This document shows positions 47,819 to 55,437 of a stretch of DNA of 64,000 nt, piece after piece. How positions within the stretch are numbered: position 1 is the stretch's first letter; every line of letters starts with the position of its first letter. The notes below the pieces were generated by a model that was not told the DNA's origin, made no database searches, and saw nothing but the letters and a program-made list of their open reading frames with translations. A program made the position numbers and the translations under genes. The stretch is from Kiritimatiellia bacterium (GTDB taxonomy: Bacteria > Verrucomicrobiota > Kiritimatiellia > PWTM01). Location: NCBI GenBank assembly GCA_026417735.1, contig JAOACR010000003.1:62001-126000 (forward strand), written 5' to 3'.

Positions 47819-49206
47819 ACGATCGCGGTCAGACGATGGCGGCCGCGCCGGCCGGAGGCCCCATTCGATATGTCAGCACTCACCGGGAGCTGCCGAACGG
47901 CGAGCGGGAGCCGGTAGGGCTGGCCACCGCGCTGGAACGGGGGCTGGCGCCGGATGGCGGCCTATATCTGCCGGAGCGAGTGCCGGCCCTGGATCTGGAA
48001 GGCCTCGTGAGGTTGCGCGACGCGCCGTACTGGCGGGTGGCGGAAGAGGTGCTGCGGCCGTTCGTCGAGGGCGTGGTACCGCCGGCGCAGTTTTCGGCGA
48101 TCTGCGAAGAGGCGTATGACTTCGACGTCCCGCTGGAGCCGATGGAGGAGGGACTGTGGCTGTTGCGGCTGGATCGCGGCCCCACTGCCTCCTTCAAGGA
48201 CTTCGCCGCCCGGTGGATGGCGCGAATGCTGCGGGCCGTCAGCCGGTGCGGCCGGGCGACCGTGCTGGTGGCGACTTCGGGCGATACCGGCAGCGCGGTG
48301 GGGGAGGCGTTCCGCGAGGTGCCCGGTTTCCGCGTCTTTGTTCTTTACCCGCGCGACGAGGTCAGCGAGGTGCAACGGCGACAGCTCGACCGCATCGGCG
48401 CGAACGTTACCGCGCTGGCGGTGGAGGGCACGTTCGACGACTGCCAAGCGATGGTGAAAGAGGCTTTTCTCGATCGTGCACTGGCTCCGCTGCGCCTCAC
48501 GTCGGCGAACTCGATCAACGTCGGGCGCATCCTCCCGCAGGCGGTGTATTACGTCTACGCTTGGCTGCGGGTCAGCCCCGAGGGCACGGCCGTGACGTTC
48601 TCGGTGCCGTCGGGAAATCTCGGGAACTCGTTCGGCTGTGAGCTGGCCCGCCGAATGGGGCTGCCGGTTGCGCGCCTCATCCTGGCGGTGAACGAAAACG
48701 ATGAGGTGCCACGGTTTCTTGCGACCGGCGCGTATCGGCCGATCTCTCCCTCCCGGGCCTGCCTCTCGAACGCGATGAACGTGGGGCATCCGAGCAACCT
48801 CGCACGCTACGTGGACTGGTATGGCGGTGTGCTGACCCGTAGCGGGGAACTGGTGCGGTCGCCCGAGGTGAGGGTGATGCGCCGGTATGTCGAGTCGATT
48901 TCGATCAGTGATGCGGAGACGGTGGACTGTCTGCGGCGGTGGTGGCGCGAGCGGCGTGTGCTGCTGGAGCCGCATGGGGCGGTGGGTGTGGCCGCGCTAG
49001 AACGTCTCGGTGGCGGCCCCCGCCCGGCGGTGTGTCTGGAGACCGCCCATCCCGCAAAATTTCCGGAGGTGATCGAGCGGGAGCTCGGCTTTTCTCCCGC
49101 GCCGCCGGCATCGTTCGAACGGCTGGCTTCCCGTCCGCTCGCCGTGGAGAATCTCCCCGCCGACTACACCGCGCTGCGGGCCCGGCTGTTGCAGGAGATC
49201 GCATGA
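47815..49206 (+). CDS. thrC: Threonine synthase
   Basis: A 463-residue PLP enzyme converting O-phosphohomoserine to threonine. It begins with the ThrC-specific YVSTHRELP and LAPDGGLYLPERVP. The PLP lysine is K128 in GPTASFKDFAAR. ATSGDTGSAVGEAF binds the PLP phosphate side, and NSINVGRILPQAVYY and VPSGNLGNSFG follow, as in the long (E. coli/yeast-type) subfamily. The C-terminal AVCLETAHPAKFPEVI is also typical. It overlaps the GH99-like gene upstream and thrB downstream by four bases each. No thrA is in the window. Confidence 0.96.
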   Translation: MNDRGQTMAAAPAGGPIRYVSTHRELPNGEREPVGLATALERGLAPDGGLYLPERVPALDLEGLVRLRDAPYWRVAEEVLRPFVEGVVPPAQFSAICEEAYDFDVPLEPMEEGLWLLRLDRGPTASFKDFAARWMARMLRAVSRCGRATVLVATSGDTGSAVGEAFREVPGFRVFVLYPRDEVSEVQRRQLDRIGANVTALAVEGTFDDCQAMVKEAFLDRALAPLRLTSANSINVGRILPQAVYYVYAWLRVSPEGTAVTFSVPSGNLGNSFGCELARRMGLPVARLILAVNENDEVPRFLATGAYRPISPSRACLSNAMNVGHPSNLARYVDWYGGVLTRSGELVRSPEVRVMRRYVESISISDAETVDCLRRWWRERRVLLEPHGAVGVAALERLGGGPRPAVCLETAHPAKFPEVIERELGFSPAPPASFERLASRPLAVENLPADYTALRARLLQEIA

Positions 49207-50186
49207 ACAACGAGTGGATCCGCGTCTTTTCCCCCGCCACCATCGGGAACATCGGACCGGGATTCGACGTGTTGGGCATGGCGGTTCGGGGGCTCGGCGA
49301 TGTCGTGCGGGCTCGGCGCAGCCGTCGCGGAATCCGTATTCGTGCGATTCGGTCTCCGACGCCGATCCCGACGGATCCGATGCGGAACACCGCTTCGGTG
49401 GCGGCGGCGAACGTGCTGAAAATTCTTGGCGAGCGGGGGGGAGTGGAGCTGGAGGTGTACAAGGGGCTGCCGGCGGGCTCCGGCCTCGGTTCGAGCGCGG
49501 CGTCTGCGGCGGCGGGCGCGTTTGCGGCGAACTGGCTGTACGGGCGACAGCTCAGCCTCGAGCAGCTCATCCTTGCCGCCACGCAGGCGGAGGCCGAAGT
49601 CTCGGGCGGCTTCTTTGCGGACAACACCGCGCCCGCGCTGCTGGGCGGTGCGACGCTGACGCGCTGTACTGTGCCGCTGGATGTGACACGCATCGGGATC
49701 ATCCGGCGGCTGAAGATCGTGCTGGTCACGCCGGCGCTGACGGTGTTGACCCGTGACGCGCGCCGCATCCTGCCCGACCAGGTGCCGATGCGGGCATTTG
49801 TCGCGAACATGGCGAACACCGCCCTGATCACCGCGGCATTCGCGAAGAATGATTACTCGCTGTTTGCACGCAGTCTGAACGACGCGGTGATCGAGCCAAT
49901 TCGCTCGCGGCTGATCCGCGGCTTCGATCAGGTCAAGGAGAGCGCGCTGCGGGCGGGCGCAGATGGCATGGCGATCTCCGGCTCTGGCCCCACCGTGTTC
50001 GCCATCACCGACGACGCCCGCAAAGCTCGTGCGATCGAGCAACAGATGGTGCTGACGTTCAACGCGTTGGGCATTCCGTCCCGCAGTTGGATCACGACAA
50101 TGGACCCGCACGGCACACGGCTGCTGGACAATTCCGCGCCCACACCGTCGGACCGCTCGCGTTGTGGTATAGTGCGCGAGGGATGA
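49203..50186 (+). CDS. thrB: Homoserine kinase
   Basis: A 327-residue GHMP-family kinase phosphorylating homoserine, the step before ThrC. It has FSPATIGNIGPGFDVLGMAV at the start, the ATP-binding GLPAGSGLGSSAASAAAGAF (about 88-107), and MAISGSGPTVFAI near the C-terminus. Length is close to the family norm. It is ATGA-coupled to thrC upstream and to a hybrid histidine kinase downstream. Confidence 0.95.
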   Translation: MNNEWIRVFSPATIGNIGPGFDVLGMAVRGLGDVVRARRSRRGIRIRAIRSPTPIPTDPMRNTASVAAANVLKILGERGGVELEVYKGLPAGSGLGSSAASAAAGAFAANWLYGRQLSLEQLILAATQAEAEVSGGFFADNTAPALLGGATLTRCTVPLDVTRIGIIRRLKIVLVTPALTVLTRDARRILPDQVPMRAFVANMANTALITAAFAKNDYSLFARSLNDAVIEPIRSRLIRGFDQVKESALRAGADGMAISGSGPTVFAITDDARKARAIEQQMVLTFNALGIPSRSWITTMDPHGTRLLDNSAPTPSDRSRCGIVREG

Positions 50187-52567
50187 AGCCCGCCGCGATG
50201 ATTCTGGCTGTTGGCGCGAGCGATGGGGAGTGGGCGGTGCTGCAGCGCATCGCCGCCGCGATGACCCCTCCGCCGAAGGTCGAGCGCGTACCGGACGCCG
50301 GCGCGGCGGAAGCACGATGGGTGGAGGAGGAACCGCTGGCCGCGGTGGTGCTGTACTGTAACCGTGCGGAAGAATGGCCACGGGCGTTGTGCGAGCGCGT
50401 ACGTCGCGCGCTGCGTGCGCCGGCCGCACCGATCATCGGGGTGCTGCGGGACGCGCGACCCGGCGATGCGGCACGTTTGCGGTCGGCGGGGGCTGATGTC
50501 GCGCTGGATGGAGCGGCGACCGAGCGGGAGTTGGGGTTGTTGCTGGAGACGGTGTTGCAGCTCCATTTGCGGCACCAAGAGACGCTGCGCCGCGAACAGG
50601 CGTTGCAGACGGTGCTTCGCCAGCGGACGAGCGACCTGTGGGAAATGGAGGAGCGGTTCCGGCTGCTTGTTGAGCATTCCCCGGATGGAATTCTTGTGAT
50701 CGCGCCGGACCGCGCGGTGCTGGACGCGAATCCTGCCGCATGCGAGCTTCTGGGTGCAAAGCGAGACCAGCTCCTCGGCGGCTCGCTGGATGCGTTTTTC
50801 TCCCACGGCCATCTCGAAACACTTCGCGCTGCGATGGAGGAGTGGCTGGAGGGCGGCCACCGCGGAATTGAGTGCGAACTGGTTTCGCCGGCCGGCCGGC
50901 GTCAGATCGAGATCCGCGCCAGCGCGATCAGCGCGGGCGGGCAGCGCGCGGTGATTCTCCATCTGCGGGATCTCAGCGAGCGCCGTCGGCTCGAACAGGA
51001 GCGCATGGAGGCGGAAACGCGCTACCGTCGGCTGGTGGAGCAGATTCCAGCGATCACCTACGTGTTTGACCTTTTGCCGCGGCGCACGACCTACATTAGC
51101 CCCCAGGTGGAAACGTTGCTGGGCTTTCGGCCCGAGATCTGGCTGCAAGACCCGGGCCTGTGGCTGCGCCAGATTCATCCCGAAGATCGTGAGCGGGTCC
51201 GCCATCTCATCTGCGACGTGCACGACGTCAGCCATGAGCCGTTTTTGTTGGAGTACCGCGTGATGGCGGCGGACGGGCGTGAGGTCTGGATCGAAAACCG
51301 GGGTACCTACATGAACCTTGGCGATCGCTGGGTGCTCCAAGGCGTCATGATGGATGTCACCGCCCGCCGTCGGGCGGAACAGGAGATCCGGGCAGGCTGG
51401 GAACGCCTCGCACAGGTGCAGCGGATGGAGGCCGTGGGACGGCTGTCCGCGGGCATCGCGCACGACTTCAACAACATGCTGACCGCGATTCTCGGTTATG
51501 GTCAGCTGATCGAACACGACCCGGCCTTGCCGGATTCCATTCGGGCGGACTTGCAAGAAATGATGCAGGCGGCACGGCGCGCGGAGTCGCTGGTGCGCCA
51601 ACTGCAGGCGTTCAGCCGGCCGACGCCATCCGAACGGGGACCGGTGGATGTTAACGAGGTCGTACGGGGCATGGACCGGCTGCTCCGCCGGACGCTGGGG
51701 CGGGACGTGGAGATCGTCACCCTGCTCGACGATCAACCCTGCCCGATCGAAGGGGACGCCGCGCGGCTCAGCCAGGCGCTGATGAACCTGGCGGTGCGAG
51801 CGCGGGACGTTCTGCCGCCGCACGGCCGGCTCCGCGTCAGCACCGCCGTGCTCGTTGCCGACGAGGAGTTTGTGCGCACGCGGCCCGGGTTGCCGGCGGG
51901 TGAGCTGGTGCGACTTGAAGTGGCGGACAACGGGCCGACGTTGGATGACCAGTCGCTCGCTCGCGTGTTCGAGCCGTTTGCGCGTCTGGGAGACGAGCGT
52001 GGCAGCGGGATGGCGCTGGCGGTCGTGCAGTCAATTATCACCGCGATGGGCGGTCATATTGAGGCGGGACGCGCGGAGGGTGGGGGGACGGTGTTCACGA
52101 TGTACTTCCCTCATCGACCCGATCTGGTGGGGGCGGTGGCCCACGAGGCCGCAGTCGGCGAAGTACCGGGCGGTCGCGAGTGCGTGCTGGTTGTGGATGA
52201 CGAACCCGGGGTACGTGCGCTGGCGGCGCGCATGCTGCGGTCGGCTGGGTACGAAGTGGTGGAAGCGGCCAACGGCATCGAGGCGCTGCACCTGTTCGAA
52301 CGCGAGCCGAACCGTTTTGATCTGGTGCTGACCGACATCATCATGCCCGCGATGTCCGGCCCGGAGTTGATCGAGCGGCTACTGGCGATCCGACCCTCTG
52401 TGCGCGCGATCTGCATGACCGGCTATGCGCATGATCCCTTTGCGGTGGTGTCGGCATCGGCGCGTGTGCCGGTGCTCTCGAAGCCGTTCACGCGCGCACA
52501 CCTGCTGTTCGAGGTGCGGCAATGCCTCGACGCCGGGGCCGGTGGCGGAGGTGCACCCTCGGCCTGA
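50183..52567 (+). CDS. Hybrid sensor histidine kinase with two PAS domains and a receiver
   Basis: A 794-residue cytoplasmic signalling protein with no transmembrane segment. An N-terminal receiver-like domain without a phospho-Asp (about 1-125), two PAS domains (about 165-285 and 290-410) and the HisKA box GIAHDFNNMLTAILGYG (H427) are visible. Next come the ATPase domain and a receiver (VVDDEPGVR, D718 in LTDIIMP, K767 in LSKPFT). The N-box reads NLAVRARD: the Asn that normally coordinates magnesium is Arg539, and the G1 box DNGPT (582-586) loses its second Gly. Autokinase activity is therefore doubtful. Start overlaps the thrB stop; a zinc-ribbon gene runs antisense over its 3' end. Confidence 0.87.
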   Translation: MKPAAMILAVGASDGEWAVLQRIAAAMTPPPKVERVPDAGAAEARWVEEEPLAAVVLYCNRAEEWPRALCERVRRALRAPAAPIIGVLRDARPGDAARLRSAGADVALDGAATERELGLLLETVLQLHLRHQETLRREQALQTVLRQRTSDLWEMEERFRLLVEHSPDGILVIAPDRAVLDANPAACELLGAKRDQLLGGSLDAFFSHGHLETLRAAMEEWLEGGHRGIECELVSPAGRRQIEIRASAISAGGQRAVILHLRDLSERRRLEQERMEAETRYRRLVEQIPAITYVFDLLPRRTTYISPQVETLLGFRPEIWLQDPGLWLRQIHPEDRERVRHLICDVHDVSHEPFLLEYRVMAADGREVWIENRGTYMNLGDRWVLQGVMMDVTARRRAEQEIRAGWERLAQVQRMEAVGRLSAGIAHDFNNMLTAILGYGQLIEHDPALPDSIRADLQEMMQAARRAESLVRQLQAFSRPTPSERGPVDVNEVVRGMDRLLRRTLGRDVEIVTLLDDQPCPIEGDAARLSQALMNLAVRARDVLPPHGRLRVSTAVLVADEEFVRTRPGLPAGELVRLEVADNGPTLDDQSLARVFEPFARLGDERGSGMALAVVQSIITAMGGHIEAGRAEGGGTVFTMYFPHRPDLVGAVAHEAAVGEVPGGRECVLVVDDEPGVRALAARMLRSAGYEVVEAANGIEALHLFEREPNRFDLVLTDIIMPAMSGPELIERLLAIRPSVRAICMTGYAHDPFAVVSASARVPVLSKPFTRAHLLFEVRQCLDAGAGGGGAPSA

Positions 52568-53031
52568 GAGGGGAGGGGGGACTGCCGGCGCTCTGTTGAT
52601 TGCCTGTTTTCGCTGGAAGGCGCCAGCGGCGGAGGGCAAGGCCGGCTCACTGCTGCAGCCCGGGGTGCGCGACGAAAACGCGAAGCTGTCAAGAGCAGCA
52701 GCACGGCGACCATGACCGCGGCCACCTCGGCGAACCCCCACTGCCGCGGGGCGGGCAACCAATCGGTTGGTACACCGAGCCATCGCCCGAGACCCCGACC
52801 GACGCTTGTTCGCAGCAACGGCAGCCCGCCCGAGAGAGCGGCGAGAAGTACGACCAGCGACTGCGCGAACACGCCGAGAGAGAGGGGCCGGCGCAGCCGG
52901 TACGCTGATGCGGCTTCCACTTCGGTGCGCTCCGCGAGCGGCCGGCCGCACTCGCCACACATCACCGGTTCTCGACGTTGCTTCGCCCCGGTCGTCAGGG
53001 TGCGTCCGCACTCTGGGCAGTACACTGGCAT
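52423..53031 (-). CDS. Zinc-ribbon membrane protein
   Basis: A 202-residue protein beginning MPVYCPECGRTLTTGAK, with a second pair in MCGECGRPLAERTE, a four-cysteine zinc ribbon. Two hydrophobic segments (about 50-72 and 98-117) flank LGRWLGVPTDWLPAPRQWG. The C-terminal 80 residues are Arg/Pro/Ser-rich and low in structure. Function unknown; zinc-ribbon two-helix proteins often accompany envelope or regulatory functions. The last 145 bases run antisense to the end of the hybrid kinase gene, so the true C-terminus might be shorter in function than in sequence. Confidence 0.6.
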   Translation of the reverse strand: MPVYCPECGRTLTTGAKQRREPVMCGECGRPLAERTEVEAASAYRLRRPLSLGVFAQSLVVLLAALSGGLPLLRTSVGRGLGRWLGVPTDWLPAPRQWGFAEVAAVMVAVLLLLTASRFRRAPRAAAVSRPCPPPLAPSSENRQSTERRQSPLPSQAEGAPPPPAPASRHCRTSNSRCARVNGFESTGTRADADTTAKGSCA

Positions 53032-53043
53032 CGCCGATGGTTC

Positions 53044-53078
53044 ATACTATTGCGCCGAGCGACAACTGCAAATAAAAA
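53044..53078. promoter_or_regulatory. AT-rich divergent promoter region (zinc-ribbon gene / larE)
   Basis: The stretch 53041-53097 is far more AT-rich than its surroundings. Minus strand: TTGCAG (53071-53066), 16 bases, TAGTAT (53049-53044), which would give an almost leaderless zinc-ribbon mRNA. Plus strand: TTGCGC (53050-53055), 17 bases, TAAAAA (53073-53078), directed at larE. Both are partial consensus matches. Confidence 0.35.
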
Positions 53079-53245
53079 ATTCGTGTAATTTGTTTATGGG
53101 CAGGACGCGGCGCGCACTGCCGCGGTGAGGGAGGAGGGGGAATTTTCAAGTGCAACGCCGTCGTTGGGGGTCGAGGTTCGATTGGCCGCGGCTAAAGCTT
53201 GCGTTGGGTGCGCCTCGGCGCGATCGTGTTCCGGAAGGACGGTTG

Positions 53246-54121
53246 ATGAGTGACGCGCTGACACAAAAGACGGAGGCACTGAATCAGTGGCTGCGGAACG
53301 CTGGCGCGGTGGTAGTGGGATTTAGCGGAGGCGTGGACAGCACGTTTTTGGCGGTGGCAGCGGCCAGGGCGTTGGGGGCGCGAGCGCTCGCAGTGACGGC
53401 GGATTCGCCCTCATTGAAGCGGGCGGATCTCGCACTGACAAAGGAACTCGCGGCGCGGTTTTCCCTCCGGCACCGGGTCATCCGCGGTGGTGAACTGGAA
53501 AATCCCGCGTACACTGCGAACTCACCGGATCGTTGTTTCCACTGTAAAACCGACCTGTTTGAAAAACTCGTGGCGATTGCGGCTGAAGAAGGCGACGCGG
53601 TGGTGGTGGACGGTTCGAACGCTGACGATCTTCATGACTACCGGCCCGGCCGGGAGGCGGCTCGGCGTCTCGGAGTCCGCAGTCCGCTGGCGGAACTGGG
53701 GTTCACCAAAGCGGAGGTGCGGGAAGCATCGCGTCGGCTGGGGCTGCCCACCGCGGATCGGCCCGCATCGGCGTGTCTGGCCTCGCGGGTGCCGTATGGC
53801 ACGCCGGTTACGGCCGAGCTTCTGGCGCGCATCGAACGTGCGGAGTCAGTGCTGCTCGAGCTTGGCTTTCGCGTGTTGCGCGTGCGCGCGCATGGCGATG
53901 TTGCGCGGATCGAGCTGGCGACTGACGAAATCCCGAGAATGTGTGAACCGACCATCCGCCACGCGGTGGCGGCGAAGTTGCGCGCCTGCGGGTTCCGCTA
54001 TGTTGCGCTGGATCTCGATGGGTATCGGACGGGGAGTCTGAATGCCGCCATTCACCCTGTGCCGTCCGACGGGGAAACGGAGTCGATGGTTCCCGCGCCG
54101 AGGAGGTCGTCCCCGTCGTAA
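53246..54121 (+). CDS. larE: LarE-type ATP-dependent sacrificial sulfur transferase
   Basis: A 291-residue PP-loop pyrophosphatase. VVGFSGGVDSTFLAV (27-33 is the PP-loop), RCFHCKTDLF (C97, C100), GSNADDLHDYRPG and ASACLASRVPYG (C177) are characteristic of LarE. In Lactiplantibacillus LarE, the equivalent cysteine (Cys176) donates its sulfur to the nickel-pincer cofactor of lactate racemase. Partner genes larB and larC are not in the window, so another sulfur acceptor is possible. ATG 53246 follows GGAAGGAC. The 3' end overlaps mnmA convergently by 70 bases; both encode PP-loop sulfur-transfer enzymes. Confidence 0.9.
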   Translation: MSDALTQKTEALNQWLRNAGAVVVGFSGGVDSTFLAVAAARALGARALAVTADSPSLKRADLALTKELAARFSLRHRVIRGGELENPAYTANSPDRCFHCKTDLFEKLVAIAAEEGDAVVVDGSNADDLHDYRPGREAARRLGVRSPLAELGFTKAEVREASRRLGLPTADRPASACLASRVPYGTPVTAELLARIERAESVLLELGFRVLRVRAHGDVARIELATDEIPRMCEPTIRHAVAAKLRACGFRYVALDLDGYRTGSLNAAIHPVPSDGETESMVPAPRRSSPS

Positions 54122-55221
54122 ATCGCCGCGATCTGGCCGGGGGTGACGGCGAACTGGGGTTCATCGAATTCGACGAGGAATTCGTCGGGTGAGACCACGC
54201 GGATCTGGGCCGCGGCCGGCGCGTGCCGCTGCCGCACCCGGCAGGCGGCGCGAAACTCTCTTTTCGGGGGCTCTGCCCACGCGATCCAGTTGGCGCCAAC
54301 TGCCGTGAGGCGCCCCGCGAGCACGTCGGTGCGCCGGCCGACCACGACTCGGTTCTCCGCCGGCTCCAACCGAACCACATACCACGGCTCTCCTGTGCCA
54401 CCAAGGCCGAGGCCTCGCCGCTGCCCCACTGTGTAGTGGACCAGGCCGCGGTGACGGCCCACCACTCGGCCCTGAAGGTCCACGATGTCGCCGGGGCGCG
54501 AGTCTGTCGGATCGAACAGGTCGGTATACCTGGCGGACTCCAGAAAATCCTGGCTCTCCGGCGTACGCGCGAGGGCTTCGAAGCCGGCTGCCGCGACGAT
54601 CTCACGCACCTGGTCCTTCCCCAATGAGCCCAGCGGCAGCAACAGCCCCCTGAGCTGTTCCTGCGTCGCGAGCGCGAGGAAGTACGATTGATCCTTTCCC
54701 TCGTTCGCGGCGCGGAACAAATGGATCCGGCCAGTGGTCCCGTCCGGCCGAAGGCGTGCGTAGTGGCCGGTCGCAAAACGGTCGAACGCAATTCCCGCCT
54801 GGCGCGCGGCCTCGAGCAGTCGGCCGAGCTTCACACGCCGGTTGCACCAGACGCATGGGTTCGGAGTGCGCCCCCGGCGGTACTCCGCGCGGACATATTC
54901 GAGAACATCTCGCTGGTAATCCGAGGCGAGCGAGACTTCGTGCAAGGGAATGCCCAAACGGGCGGTGAATTCGCGGAGGCGCTGAAGGTCACGCACCTCG
55001 CCCGGGCCGTAGCAACCCGAACGTCCGCTCTCGCGGATCTGCACCGCGCCATCCCAGATCCGCATCGTCAGACCGACCACCTCGAAGCCAGCGGCCGCCA
55101 GCAACAGTGCGGTCGCGGATGAGTCCACCCCGCCGCTCAGACCCACCGCGATCCGTTCGCTGGCTCGGACGCGCGCAAGTTCGAGCTGTACCTCAAGGGG
55201 GAGCGCAATGGTCACCCGCAT
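54052..55221 (-). CDS. mnmA: tRNA 2-thiouridylase MnmA, variant active site
   Basis: A 389-residue enzyme expected to thiolate U34 of Lys, Glu and Gln tRNAs. The PP-loop GLSGGVDSS is at 27-35, the nucleophilic cysteine motif is in NPCVWCNRRVK (C123, C126), FATGHYARL follows, GKDQSYFLA is at about 175-183, and a C-terminal beta domain includes YTVGQRRGLG. The second catalytic Cys, normally in an ESQD-x-C motif, is replaced: residues 222-227 read ESQDFL. An additional Cys occurs in SGCYGPGE (C70), giving a different cysteine set. ATG 55221 agrees with the family start; the frame continues upstream without homology. Confidence 0.9.
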   Translation of the reverse strand: MRVTIALPLEVQLELARVRASERIAVGLSGGVDSSATALLLAAAGFEVVGLTMRIWDGAVQIRESGRSGCYGPGEVRDLQRLREFTARLGIPLHEVSLASDYQRDVLEYVRAEYRRGRTPNPCVWCNRRVKLGRLLEAARQAGIAFDRFATGHYARLRPDGTTGRIHLFRAANEGKDQSYFLALATQEQLRGLLLPLGSLGKDQVREIVAAAGFEALARTPESQDFLESARYTDLFDPTDSRPGDIVDLQGRVVGRHRGLVHYTVGQRRGLGLGGTGEPWYVVRLEPAENRVVVGRRTDVLAGRLTAVGANWIAWAEPPKREFRAACRVRQRHAPAAAQIRVVSPDEFLVEFDEPQFAVTPGQIAAIYDGDDLLGAGTIDSVSPSDGTG

Positions 55222-55359
55222 GGAGCGAACATAGGCTCCCAGGTGGTCGCACGCAAGGCGGGTCGGGCGGTGTCCGCCGCCGGAGGTCGGTGGGCCGCCG
55301 CTGATGTAGAACGACGAATGGGAGCGCTGCAGATTGTCCGAAGGTTCGGGCACAGGCAT

Positions 55360-55388
55360 TTGACAGAACGGGGAAGGATGAGTAAGGT
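55360..55388 (+). promoter_or_regulatory. Putative sigma-70 promoter of rpoD
   Basis: A perfect TTGACA (55360-55365), a 17-base spacer and TAAGGT (55383-55388; T1, A2 and T6 of the -10 matched). Transcription would begin near 55395, about 43 bases before the rpoD ATG. This is the best -35 hexamer noticed in the window and would give autoregulation of the housekeeping sigma factor. Confidence 0.45.
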
Positions 55389-55437
55389 GTAGGGCCCGCG
55401 TTACAATGGGACGATTGTGTCCCAGCACGAGGAGAGC

